Source: Actinomycetes bacterium (GTDB taxonomy: Bacteria; Actinomycetota; Actinomycetes; Actinomycetales; Dermatophilaceae). Taken from it: 64,000 nt of DNA. The position numbers and the translations under genes were made by a program. Below are positions 50,197 to 59,327 of this stretch, in pieces. The stretch covers positions 124,001 to 188,000 of the forward strand of contig JAKOPT010000089.1 of assembly GCA_029778715.1 (NCBI GenBank), written 5' to 3'. Every line of letters starts with the position of its first letter. The stretch's first letter is position 1. The notes beneath the pieces are model-generated. The model ran no database searches and was not told where the DNA came from. It saw only the letters and a program-made list of their open reading frames with translations.

Positions 50197-50808
50197 ATGC
50201 AACTGGCCGAACTCGAGATTCCGGGCGCCTTCGTTGTCACCCCGCGCCAGTTCCCCGACGGGCGCGGGCTCTTTCACGAGTCCTTCCGCGGGGACCGGTT
50301 GGCGCAAGCCATCGGGCATCGACCCGACATCATCCAAACCAACGTGTCGGTGTCGGCGTCGGGCACGGTTCGCGGCATACACTTTGCCGACGTACCACCC
50401 AGCCAGGCGAAATTCATAACCTGTGTGTCCGGATCACTCATCGACTACATTGTCGATATCCGGGTCGGCTCCCCAACATTCGGGCAGTGGGCCAGCGTGC
50501 TCCTCGACACGGTCGACCGGCGCGCCGTCTATCTGCCCGAGGGAATGGGCCACGCCTTTTGCGCCCTCGAGGACGACACCACCGCGCTCTACCTCGTGAC
50601 GGCGACCTACAACCCCACTCGCGAACACGGCATCCACCCTCTCGACCCCGACATCGGCCTCACCCTTCCCGACGGGATCGAGCCCTTGCTTTCCCCCAAA
50701 GATCAGGCCGCCCTCTCGCTCGCGCAGGCAATCGAGACCGGTCTGCTTCCCACCTGGGAGCAGACCCAGGCGTATGCCGCGCACCTGGCCAGCACCCGGC
50801 CGGCCTGA
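50197..50808 (+). CDS. rfbC: dTDP-4-dehydrorhamnose 3,5-epimerase
   Basis: 203 residues from ATG 50197-50199 (AGG upstream). Cupin-fold RmlC: GRGLFHESFRGD, GTVRGIHFADVPP (catalytic His), SGSLIDYIVDIRVGSPTFG and VYLPEGMGHAFCALEDDT. Its stop is 4 bp from the convergent malic enzyme stop. A genome-octamer copy inside it uses the rare Ile codon ATA in RGIH. Confidence 0.95.
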   Translation: MQLAELEIPGAFVVTPRQFPDGRGLFHESFRGDRLAQAIGHRPDIIQTNVSVSASGTVRGIHFADVPPSQAKFITCVSGSLIDYIVDIRVGSPTFGQWASVLLDTVDRRAVYLPEGMGHAFCALEDDTTALYLVTATYNPTREHGIHPLDPDIGLTLPDGIEPLLSPKDQAALSLAQAIETGLLPTWEQTQAYAAHLASTRPA

Positions 50809-50812
50809 GCGG

Positions 50813-51976
<1,164 letters not shown>

Positions 51977-52137
51977 GATTGCCCTCCTGGTGGCACGACG
52001 ACGACCAAGGGCGCCGGGAACGCGACCCCAGGTGCCAGGCGGCCGACGCGCGACCCTGGCGGGATGAGGCCACGGCGCCCGGTCATCCTGCCACAGGCAC
52101 GAGCGTCCCGGCCCTCCGTCGGGTCCGTCGCCCGCGG

Positions 52138-53325
52138 TCAGGCCGGCGAAAGCGGGTATGCCGTCGGGGCCGGCGTGCTCACGGCGAAGACCTCGCCGCC
52201 GGGGCTGAGATAGACGTCACGTTCGGTGGCGCGAACAAACACCGACTCGACCGCGCCCAGGCGGACCTGCTCATCGGGCGTGATGAGTTCGGCACCCCCG
52301 CGCAAACAGAAGGCGATCCGCGGACCCCCCTCACCGGGGAGCCGGACCCGGGAGTCGACCGCTCGCACGCGATGGAGGACGAACCGATCCGAGGCCGACG
52401 CGAATACCTCGACCCCCGGACGGACCTGCTGGGGACGACCGGCGACGCCATCCGCATGCGGGTCCACGATCCGCAGCAGTTCGGGGACATTGACCGGCTT
52501 ACTGGTGAGGCCGGCCCGCACGACGTTGTCCGAGTTGGCCAACACCTCAATGCCGAGGCCGCGCACATATGAATGAAGAACACCGGCCGCGACGTCGATG
52601 TACTCCCCGGGCTGGAGGACCCGGTGGTTCATGAGGAGGAGAACGACGATGCCGATGTCGTCGGGGTGTTCTTCCGCGACCCGCACGATGGCGGCTGCGG
52701 CGTCTCCGAACTCGTCACCGGACTCCTCGACCCGGACACAGGCCGCCACCACGTCCCGGGTGAGCGCGACCCGTTCCGACAGCGGCGTCGCCAGCACCGC
52801 GGCGAGAAGGGCATGCGCCGGCTCCTGGGCGCTTGCGCATCGGTGCGCCAATGCGGTCAGTCGGGCGATGCCGAGCCGGTCGAGGAACTCGCTGCTGTGA
52901 GGGTAATCACGCATCCCGACGAATACCTCGAACGGAGCCAGCGCCACGAGCAACTCGGGTTTGGCCCAGTCGTCGCCGTACACCGTGTCGGCCGTGCGTG
53001 ACCGCTCGGTGACCGCCTGTTCGGCCGTGGGGTGAGCCTGGATGGAAATTGCCTTGCCGGGAGCGAGGACCTTGAGCAGGAACGGAAGCCGGGGACCGTA
53101 TCGGTCCAGGGCTGCCTCCCCCAGTGCCTGCTGCGGGTCGGCGGCCACGAGGTCGGCGAGGGTTTGGCCGGGGCGATCGGCCAGCGGCGATGGGCCCTCC
53201 TCGTGGGCGCCCATCCACAGTTCGGACTCCCGCTGCGGGCTGGGTATCGACAACCCTCGCAGGCTCGCGATCGAGACCCGCGAGCCCCAGGCGTCGTTGA
53301 AGACGACGGGGTGCAGTCGATCCAC
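52138..53325 (-). CDS. manA: Mannose-6-phosphate isomerase, class I
   Basis: 395 residues from GTG 53323-53325. Type I PMI with zinc residues in KVLAPGKAISIQAHP (Gln-His) and AKPELLVALAPFEVFVGMRD (Glu), and YIDVAAGVLHSYVRGLGIEVLANSDNVVRAGLTSKPVN supplying the final His and the family signature. It interconverts fructose-6-P and mannose-6-P for GDP-mannose and glycan synthesis. It is separated from malic enzyme by 161 bp with no feature seen. Confidence 0.95.
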   Translation of the reverse strand: MDRLHPVVFNDAWGSRVSIASLRGLSIPSPQRESELWMGAHEEGPSPLADRPGQTLADLVAADPQQALGEAALDRYGPRLPFLLKVLAPGKAISIQAHPTAEQAVTERSRTADTVYGDDWAKPELLVALAPFEVFVGMRDYPHSSEFLDRLGIARLTALAHRCASAQEPAHALLAAVLATPLSERVALTRDVVAACVRVEESGDEFGDAAAAIVRVAEEHPDDIGIVVLLLMNHRVLQPGEYIDVAAGVLHSYVRGLGIEVLANSDNVVRAGLTSKPVNVPELLRIVDPHADGVAGRPQQVRPGVEVFASASDRFVLHRVRAVDSRVRLPGEGGPRIAFCLRGGAELITPDEQVRLGAVESVFVRATERDVYLSPGGEVFAVSTPAPTAYPLSPA

Positions 53326-53426
53326 AAGCAGTCCTGTTCCGCGAAAGGGGCCCTACCAGGGTACGCGACGCCTCGAGCCGGCACGGCGTTCTCGCTCAGC
53401 GACCACCCCGCATTCGGTATGCCGTG

Positions 53427-54716
53427 TCAATCGGTAGTGACGATCCGCCTGGCGACGTCTTCGAGGGCTTTGACAACGGCGGGATCGTATTCGTATCCCA
53501 GACCGAGATGAATGCGCTCCACGGCGCTCGTGACTGCGGCACGATCCCGCCGACCTTGGGTGTAGTCGTCAAAGGCGTTGGCTACCTTGAGGATCCGGCT
53601 GCCGATGGGCACTGACTCCTCATGTTCGATGACGGCGCGGTGGGGCCTGCTTTGGGCCTCGATGAGATCGGCCACCGGCTCCAACCCGGTGCCGTGGCGG
53701 ACGATGCGCGCACCGCGCCGGGCGATGCGCTCCTGGTCGACGGGGGCGGACAGCACCGTCGCCCCACCAGGCAACGGCGCTCGCAATGTGACCTGCCCGA
53801 CATCGTGGAGCAGGGCGGCGTACTCGACCTGCCGCACCTCTCGTTGCGACAGCCCGAGGCGGTGTCCCATGTCCATGACCAGCGCGGCGGTGCGGCGCGC
53901 GTGGGCGGCCGGCGTAAAACCGGCCGTGTCGGTCAACCGCGACACCGCCCGAACCATCTGCAAGAACGTGACCTGCACCGCGGCATACCGGCGCACGGCG
54001 ACCAGCGTGAGCACCACCGGCGTCAGGGCCAACGGAATGGCGAGCACCCCCGTCGCTGGCGCGATGAGGGTGGCGATCGGCGGGGTCGCAACCAAAGCCG
54101 CGGTGAAAGGGAGCGCCTCCACCCGTTCATCGCGCAACACCACGGCGATCCGCACGTGCCGACGGCGCGCCTGGACCACGGCGGACAGCAGCCGCTCGAC
54201 CGCCAACCCGGCCGCGGAGAGGAGGAGGAGAGCAAGGGCGGCGGCCCAGCGGGCCACGCTGGGATCCTGCTGCCACTGCCAGATGGAGCGCCCCTCGATC
54301 GGCATCGACCGCGCGAGTGTCGCCACCGTCAAGAGCGCCACCAACCGGGCGAAGGCTCCCCCGACGTACCGGGTGCGTCGCCCAAAGAGCAAACCCACCC
54401 CCAACCCGACAGCGATGACGAGCGCGATCACCGCCACGGGCAAGTCCAACGGCCCTTCGCCATGCACGGCCCCCAAACTGGCCAGGGTCAACGCGCTGGC
54501 CGTCGCCACCGGAGCCAAGACGCGGCGACTGGGCAGGCGCACCGGCCGGGCCTGCCCGAAGGCGGCAAACAGCATCGCCGGAACGAGTGCCCGGGGGTGG
54601 GTGCGCACCGCATCCAGGGCGGCGGCCCCGGACGTGAGGGCGACGGCCACGACCACGACCGAACCGAAGCCTTCGAGCCACCACTTGCGGGCACGGGACT
54701 GCCACTGGGGTTTCAC
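53427..54716 (-). CDS. Membrane protein with degenerate HD-GYP domain
   Basis: 429 residues from GTG 54714-54716, overlapping the stop of the preceding paralogue by GTGA. Five or more hydrophobic segments in the first ~240 residues, then a cytosolic HD domain: FTPAAHARRTAALVMDMGHRLG, EYAALLHDVGQVTLR and SRILKVANAFDDYTQGRRDR. The HD pair is kept, and the shape of the region after it matches HD-GYP proteins, but the GYP-bearing loop (HHExxDGxGYP) is absent. It could be a c-di-GMP phosphodiesterase of altered specificity or a non-catalytic sensor. Shares an operon with the next gene and the micro-ORFs. Confidence 0.8.
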   Translation of the reverse strand: MKPQWQSRARKWWLEGFGSVVVVAVALTSGAAALDAVRTHPRALVPAMLFAAFGQARPVRLPSRRVLAPVATASALTLASLGAVHGEGPLDLPVAVIALVIAVGLGVGLLFGRRTRYVGGAFARLVALLTVATLARSMPIEGRSIWQWQQDPSVARWAAALALLLLSAAGLAVERLLSAVVQARRRHVRIAVVLRDERVEALPFTAALVATPPIATLIAPATGVLAIPLALTPVVLTLVAVRRYAAVQVTFLQMVRAVSRLTDTAGFTPAAHARRTAALVMDMGHRLGLSQREVRQVEYAALLHDVGQVTLRAPLPGGATVLSAPVDQERIARRGARIVRHGTGLEPVADLIEAQSRPHRAVIEHEESVPIGSRILKVANAFDDYTQGRRDRAAVTSAVERIHLGLGYEYDPAVVKALEDVARRIVTTD

Positions 54717-55978
54717 GACGTCACCCCAGTGGGACTGCTGTCCCGCGAGGCGGTCCACGTCAGCGCGTCGAGAACCTCCGGGGAAGCCACGTCGTCACGG
54801 CGCAGCGTCTGGAGCACCACGTCGAGCCGACCGGGCTGCTCCGTCAGGTTCAACCGCTGATCCAAGGTGGCCGCGGCGACGACGATCTGGGCCGCGATCG
54901 GCATGGTGGGCCCTCCCTCGCGAGCCTCATGCACGATCTCGGCGGCGCTCGTCAAGAAGGTCATTCCCTCGACAAGTCGCGACGCGGTCCCGACGGTGGC
55001 ATGGTCGTCGGGTGGCCGGAGACACAATGCCGCGGGTACGCCATCGAGGAGTTCGCCCGCTGCAGCGGGTTCGCGGTGGGCCAGCACCTCCACGTCGTGG
55101 AGCATGGCCGCCCACCGGACATCCGCGACCTCCGTGACGCCGAGACCGAGATGCTCGGCGGTGCGGGCGCTGAGTTCGGCCACGCGCGCACTGTGGCCGG
55201 CGAGTTCGGGCGCCTTGGCCTCCAGCGCCGCCACCAACAGGTCCACCGACCGTTCCCACGCCGCCGATTGGGCCATGCCTTGGATGTTGGCCCAGTGGGC
55301 CCCGAGCAACGGCGGCAGGAGGAGCAGCACGCTGAGAGGACCGAGGTCAGCAGAGAACCACAGGAGCAACAGCAAGAACGCCAAGAGCCCGTACCCCGCG
55401 TAGACCACACCCGTTGTCGACCACAGCCGCGCCGCCGTGAGCCGGGGTGGAACCCCCTGCGTAATGCGCATGATCCCCGCGATCAAACTGGCGTTGATCA
55501 CGCCCTGGGCAACGGCCGCGACGATCAGGGGGACAACGACAAACCCGAGGAGCGGGGCCGCCCCAACAAGGTCGGACGGGTCTCGGCGACCGCCGACCGC
55601 GGCATACACCACGCCGCCGGCGACTCCGAGAGTCGCCGACATGGATACGTTGAACAGTCTCGCCCACCCCGGGGAGCGGTTGCGTTCGATGCCGGTGAGG
55701 ACCAAACCGAGGAGGCCGGCACCGAGGGGGCCCAAGATGACGGCGGCGGCCAAGAGGATGACGCTCGTCAGCGAGAGCGTCACATGGTTGCCTACTTCGG
55801 CATGGCCGACCCACCACAGCGGAATCGAGAGCACGACGATCCATAAGAGCGTGGCCCAGGCAACGCCGGGGCCACGACTTGCACCGATCAGTGACGCGGC
55901 TGCCAGACCGGCGACCACAAGGATGTATACCCGGGCACGCCGGGGCACCGGTTCGGGTTCGGGTGCCGAGGCGCTCAC
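54713..55978 (-). CDS. Membrane protein with HD domain (paralogue, upstream gene of the pair)
   Basis: 421 residues from GTG 55976-55978. About seven hydrophobic segments between residues 16 and 240, then AGHSARVAELSARTAEHLGL and VRWAAMLHDVEVL. The residues of a standard HD domain are partly kept (His, HD), but the Lys after HD and any GYP loop are lost. It precedes and overlaps the second HD gene and is preceded by three micro-ORFs that encode Trp-rich peptides ending in GWKP. No clear SD upstream, so it may depend on coupling. Confidence 0.78.
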   Translation of the reverse strand: MSASAPEPEPVPRRARVYILVVAGLAAASLIGASRGPGVAWATLLWIVVLSIPLWWVGHAEVGNHVTLSLTSVILLAAAVILGPLGAGLLGLVLTGIERNRSPGWARLFNVSMSATLGVAGGVVYAAVGGRRDPSDLVGAAPLLGFVVVPLIVAAVAQGVINASLIAGIMRITQGVPPRLTAARLWSTTGVVYAGYGLLAFLLLLLWFSADLGPLSVLLLLPPLLGAHWANIQGMAQSAAWERSVDLLVAALEAKAPELAGHSARVAELSARTAEHLGLGVTEVADVRWAAMLHDVEVLAHREPAAAGELLDGVPAALCLRPPDDHATVGTASRLVEGMTFLTSAAEIVHEAREGGPTMPIAAQIVVAAATLDQRLNLTEQPGRLDVVLQTLRRDDVASPEVLDALTWTASRDSSPTGVTS

Positions 55979-56007
55979 GTCATGGGGTGCTGGACAGCAC
56001 AGTCAAC

Positions 56008-56049
56008 TCAGGGCTTCCAGCCCCAGATCAAAGCGATGATCCAGTTCAC
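56008..56049 (-). CDS. 13-residue Trp-rich peptide MNWIIALIWGWKP
   Basis: GTG 56047-56049, stop TGA 56008-56010. It is the second copy of a 39-bp tandem repeat. The GTG overlaps the stop of the preceding peptide (GTGA) and the codons for WGWKP of that peptide supply an SD-like GGTGGA. Compared with its twin it differs at six synonymous sites, one conservative Leu/Ile and the start codon. The nearest downstream gene is the HD-domain membrane protein, 29 bp on. Confidence 0.6.
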   Translation of the reverse strand: MNWIIALIWGWKP

Positions 56050-56087
56050 GGTTTCCACCCCCAAATCAACGCGAGAATCCAGTTCAT
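56046..56087 (-). CDS. 13-residue Trp-rich peptide MNWILALIWGWKP
   Basis: ATG 56085-56087, stop 56046-56048, overlapping the next copy. Three Trp in 13 residues, hydrophobic core, and a basic Lys-Pro end. The SD-like GGGGGTGGAAG precedes it by a few bases. Its ATG overlaps the stop of the 48-residue ORF (ATGA). It resembles a signal or leader peptide rather than random sequence because of the synonymous pattern; no family name is known to me. Confidence 0.6.
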   Translation of the reverse strand: MNWILALIWGWKP

Positions 56088-56230
56088 GGCTTCCACCCCC
56101 GCCCGAGAGCACTCGACCACGACGCACAGGGCGCGTGATCAGCACCGATGTGGGCGGGCAGCGATGCCACGCCAACGGTCCGCAGGCCCGCCATCGGAGA
56201 CGCCACCATCACGGCCCAAGTCCTGCGCAT
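56084..56230 (-). CDS. 48-residue micro-ORF ending in GRGWKP
   Basis: ATG 56228-56230, preceded by GGATGGAG; the frame is open further upstream. The N-terminus MRRTWAVMVASPMAGLRTVG is basic-hydrophobic, a possible export signal. The last residues ALGRGWKP align with ALIWGWKP of the two following peptides, so the ORF ends in a degenerate copy of the repeat. Coding status is less sure than for the 13-residue genes. Confidence 0.4.
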   Translation of the reverse strand: MRRTWAVMVASPMAGLRTVGVASLPAHIGADHAPCASWSSALGRGWKP

Positions 56231-56429
56231 AACCACACTCCATCCGGTGGGGGGTCGCGGCGACCGCCGTACGGTGACTGATAGCGTCATCATCCCACGC
56301 CTGCGGATGTGAGACAATAAACAGAACGTGGTGTCTGTGGCCCGTTGGCGGGCGAGTTCGCTCCCCGCCGGGACCAAGGGCACTCCCTCGCCCCGACCCC
56401 GGAGGTCGGTTTCCCCCTGGAGGTCGCAG

Positions 56430-56504
56430 ATGAGCAAGCGCGCGCGCAAGCGTCGTACCCGCAAGAACAACAAGGCCAACCACGGCCGCAAACCCAACGC
56501 CTGA
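56430..56504 (+). CDS. 50S ribosomal protein bL37
   Basis: 24 residues, MSKRARKRRTRKNNKANHGR then KPNA. ATG 56430-56432 follows GGAGGT at 56419-56424. Very basic with the ANHGRKPNA end typical of actinobacterial bL37, a late-discovered protein of the large subunit of the mycobacterial ribosome. It lies alone on the plus strand between the micro-ORFs and rsrA, with a strong hairpin after it. Often missed by gene callers. Confidence 0.88.
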   Translation: MSKRARKRRTRKNNKANHGRKPNA

Positions 56505-56520
56505 GGCACCCCCGCCCTCG

Positions 56521-56566
56521 ACACGACGAGCGCCCGACCGGGATCCCGGTCGGGCGCTCGTCGTGT
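56521..56566 (+). terminator. Perfect palindromic terminator between bL37 and rsrA
   Basis: 46-bp palindrome with 23-bp arms and no loop spacer (56521-56543 with 56544-56566), 17 bp after the bL37 stop and 38 bp before the convergent rsrA stop. Confidence 0.8.
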
Positions 56567-56603
56567 GGACGTGTCGTCCCCGAGACCGCGCATGATGACC
56601 GCG

Positions 56604-56891
56604 TCAGCACTCGTCGACCATCCGGATGGTCGTGATGCGCTGCATGATCGAAATCCGCAAGGCTGCGGGTGCCGTTTCCGGGCCGCAAGACCGCCGCACG
56701 ACCGCCTTGAGGGTGCGTTCGAGGTCGTGCTCGGCCAGGCACGGTCCGCAGGCGCGCAGATGAGCACCGATCTTGGCGACATCGGCGGCCGACAACTCGC
56801 CGTCGAGGTAGGCGAATATCCGCAACAGCACCTCGGAGCAGTCGGTGTGCCCGTCGTGGAAGCCGGCGTCGGAGTCCGCGAGACGACTCAC
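56604..56891 (-). CDS. rsrA: Mycothiol-system anti-sigma factor (RsrA/RshA type)
   Basis: 95 residues from GTG 56889-56891. Zinc-associated anti-sigma motif: [18 protein letters not shown], then [12 protein letters not shown], the H-x3-C-x2-C pattern. Reducing conditions let it hold SigR/SigH; disulfide stress frees the sigma factor. Two more cysteines lie near the C-terminus (SCGPET and the final Cys). GTG overlaps the sigma factor stop (GTGA), so expression is coupled to its target. Confidence 0.93.
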   Translation of the reverse strand: MSRLADSDAGFHDGHTDCSEVLLRIFAYLDGELSAADVAKIGAHLRACGPCLAEHDLERTLKAVVRRSCGPETAPAALRISIMQRITTIRMVDEC

Positions 56892-57610
56892 GGCTGCACC
56901 TCCTCAGCGGCCGTCGCGGCGGTGGGCGCCGGCGCCTCGGGGGCGGGCTTCGCGGCCAACCCCGAGGCACCGAATCCCCGCTCGTTGGCGTAGTCGGCGA
57001 GCAGGGTGCGCAGCTGGCGCCGCCCACGGTGCAGCCGCGACATCACGGTGCCGATGGGCGTGCCCATGATCTCGGCGATTTCCTTGTAGGCAAACCCCTC
57101 GACATCGGCGAAGTAGACCGCGAGCCGGAACTCCTCGGGCAACTCCTGGAGGGCACGTTTGACCTCGGAATCGGGCAGATGCTCCAACGCCTCCACCTCG
57201 GCCGATTTCAACCCCGACGACGTGTGCGACTCGGCGCGAGCGATCTGGTAGTCCTCGATCTCCGCGGCGTCGGACTGCTTGGGTTCGCGCTGCTTCTTGC
57301 GGTAACTGTTGATGTAGGTGTTGGTGAGGATGCGATACATCCACGCCTTGAGGTTGGTACCCGGCTTGTACTGGTGGAACGCGGCATACGCCTTGGCGAA
57401 GGTCTCCTGGACCAGGTCCTCGGCGTCGGAGGGGTTGCGGGTCGTGCGCAGGGCGGCCGAGTACAACTGGTCGAGCAACGGCAACGCCTCGCGCTCGAAA
57501 CGGGCCAGCCGCTCCGCCGCGGTCTCGGTTGTGACGTCGACCTCCCCGCCGTCGGCGACCGTGGTCTCGGCGCTGTCGGGGGCCAGCTCGGACGTGAGCG
57601 AAGTAGTCAT
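56888..57610 (-). CDS. sigR: ECF sigma factor SigR/SigH (thiol-oxidative stress)
   Basis: 240 residues from ATG 57608-57610. Region 2: [48 protein letters not shown]; region 4: [45 protein letters not shown]. The N-terminal ~35 residues and the C-terminal Ala/Pro-rich ~30 are extra. With RsrA it controls thioredoxin and mycothiol genes in other actinobacteria. No SigR-type GGAAT-N18-GTT promoter was found upstream; instead a TAGGCT box lies 8 nt before the ATG. Confidence 0.94.
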   Translation of the reverse strand: MTTSLTSELAPDSAETTVADGGEVDVTTETAAERLARFEREALPLLDQLYSAALRTTRNPSDAEDLVQETFAKAYAAFHQYKPGTNLKAWMYRILTNTYINSYRKKQREPKQSDAAEIEDYQIARAESHTSSGLKSAEVEALEHLPDSEVKRALQELPEEFRLAVYFADVEGFAYKEIAEIMGTPIGTVMSRLHRGRRQLRTLLADYANERGFGASGLAAKPAPEAPAPTAATAAEEVQP

Positions 57611-57618
57611 CGCATGCC

Positions 57619-57624
57619 AGCCTA
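57619..57624 (-). promoter_or_regulatory. -10 element of a probable leaderless sigR promoter
   Basis: TAGGCT on the minus strand, 8 nt before the ATG at 57610; no SD in the 8 nt. Confidence 0.5.
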
Positions 57625-57769
57625 TCCCGGGTCGGGCGGTGTCCATGGTGGTGGGAACGGGCAGGACCAGCATGCTCAGGGGGCGCCTTTCGGGTCAGCG
57701 GTGGGCACGTATCCAGCCCAACGCCGGGGCTCGCGCCCGGCATTCCCCCACCTCGGGGCGGCCCTGCGG

Positions 57770-58390
57770 TCAGCCGGTATGCCGCGTGAGCCAGTCCGTG
57801 ACCGCCTGGGCCACCGTCTCGGGCGCGGCGAGCGTGTGCGTGCCGGGCACCTCGACGACGTCCGCGCCGTCGGGGAGAACCGCTCGCACCTCCTCCGGGC
57901 GGCCAAAGGGATCGCGGGCGCCCTGGATGACCCGCACCGGCAGTCCCGCCGCCAGCGGAGTGCGCAGTTCGTCGGCGCGAGAACGTTCGGGGTGCCCCGG
58001 CGGATGGAGCGGGAACGACAGGGCCAGGACGGCGTCGGCCGCCACTGCGGCAGCGGTCCGGCAGGCGACCCGGGCTCCGGCGCTGCGACCACCGACGCCC
58101 AGCCACTGGGGGTGATGCTGGACCCGCAGCCACGACAGGGCCGCGGCCCAGCCCTGGTCGAGCACGGGTGGGCGGGTGGCGACCTTGCGCCCGGCGACCC
58201 GCCACGGCTGATCGACGAGCGCGACCGACCAGCCGAGGTCACCGGCGGCGTCGGCGGCGGCCAGGATATCCGCGCTCCAGGTCAACCCGCCCGCACCGTG
58301 CCCGAGCACGAGCCATTGCGGTCCGCGAGCGCGGATGGTCAGCCGGGCCGGGCCGGCGGGGGTGTCGACAAGGTGGGTCGTCTCGCTCAC
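57770..58390 (-). CDS. Alpha/beta hydrolase (KANL3/Tex30-like)
   Basis: 206 residues from GTG or ATG 58388-58390. LVLGHGAGGLTWSADI is the oxyanion turn, GGRSAGARVA the nucleophile elbow (Ser), GARDPFG the acid region and GTHTLA the catalytic His. Family members are small cytoplasmic hydrolases of unknown substrate. Its start overlaps the stop of the SRAP gene by 4 bp, so the two share a transcript. Confidence 0.85.
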   Translation of the reverse strand: MSETTHLVDTPAGPARLTIRARGPQWLVLGHGAGGLTWSADILAAADAAGDLGWSVALVDQPWRVAGRKVATRPPVLDQGWAAALSWLRVQHHPQWLGVGGRSAGARVACRTAAAVAADAVLALSFPLHPPGHPERSRADELRTPLAAGLPVRVIQGARDPFGRPEEVRAVLPDGADVVEVPGTHTLAAPETVAQAVTDWLTRHTG

Positions 58391-59226
58391 TCCGGACCAC
58401 CGACTACCTCACCGGTGGCCGGGTCGAGCACCCCGATCCACTCCGACCTGGGGAGCGGCAGAAGGAGGCCGGGCCCGTTGGCGCGGCTGGACCCGACCGC
58501 GGCCCCGATGGGGTATGCCGTGAAGCGCCCCGGCGGGTGCGGCCGGAGCAGGCCGACCGCCTCGTCGGCGCCGTGCTGCGGATCGAGCCAGGCCGCCCAC
58601 TCCGTCGGATCGAGGACGAGCGGCTGGCGGTCGTGAATCCGGTCGAGACCGGGCTCAGCGGGGGTGGTGATGATGGTGAAGGTCACCAACCAGGTCGCGG
58701 GATCATCCGCTCCCCCGGTCGCGGGATCCCGCCAGAACTCGTACAGGCCGGCGAAGGCGGTGCTCGCCCCGTCGACGCGGGTGAGGAAGAAGGGTTGCCG
58801 TCGGGGCGTGCCGTTGGGGTTGAGCGCCACCGGAGAACTCTGCCATTCGTACCACCCCTGCGCTGGAACGAGGCAGCGCCGGGCGGCGAACGCTGGGGCG
58901 AAGGTCGGCTTGCGAGCCAGGGTTTCCACCCGCGCGTTGATCAGGCGCACCGCACCCGTGGTGTCCCGCGACCAGGACGGCACCAGACCCCAGGTGAGCA
59001 ACCGCAACTGCCGAGTCGCCGGACCCTCAGGGTCGTCGCGGCCCCGCCGGGTGAGGATCACCGGCGCCTGCTTGGTCGGGGCCATGTTGAAGTCGGGGGT
59101 GCCCGCCGCCGGCTGCTGGGGCGTCTTGAGCCGGCTGCGCGTCGGTTCAGCGCTGCGATCGACGTCCACCTCGAACTCCTCGACGAGCCCGTCGAGACTG
59201 GCGCTCGCGGCATACCGGCCACACAT
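58387..59226 (-). CDS. SOS response-associated peptidase (YedK/HMCES family)
   Basis: 279 residues. MCGRYA at the N-terminus gives the catalytic Cys2 that forms a thiazolidine DNA-protein crosslink with abasic sites in single-stranded DNA. NARVETLARKPTFAPAFAARRCLVPAQGWYEW contains the Asn and Glu, and RIHDRQPLVL the His. A ~25-residue insertion follows residue ~28. A TAGGCT box 7 nt upstream suggests a leaderless start; no LexA box is seen. Confidence 0.93.
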   Translation of the reverse strand: MCGRYAASASLDGLVEEFEVDVDRSAEPTRSRLKTPQQPAAGTPDFNMAPTKQAPVILTRRGRDDPEGPATRQLRLLTWGLVPSWSRDTTGAVRLINARVETLARKPTFAPAFAARRCLVPAQGWYEWQSSPVALNPNGTPRRQPFFLTRVDGASTAFAGLYEFWRDPATGGADDPATWLVTFTIITTPAEPGLDRIHDRQPLVLDPTEWAAWLDPQHGADEAVGLLRPHPPGRFTAYPIGAAVGSSRANGPGLLLPLPRSEWIGVLDPATGEVVGGPE

Positions 59227-59233
59227 GACGGAC

Positions 59234-59239
59234 AGCCTA
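59234..59239 (-). promoter_or_regulatory. -10 element of a probable leaderless SRAP promoter
   Basis: TAGGCT on the minus strand, 7 nt before the ATG at 59226; no SD is visible. Confidence 0.5.
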
Positions 59240-59327
59240 CGAGGCGGGCCGCCCCGAGCCGAGCGGCCGGACCACCGTCAGCGCCCGTGGCGCACTACCG
59301 TAGGAATCCCCCACCCAAGGAGAGCCG

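Noticed and set aside
57611-57769. SigR-type promoter (GGAAT-N18-GTT) for autoregulation of sigR
   Set aside because: No such pair was found on the minus strand; a GGGAAC exists only on the opposite strand.
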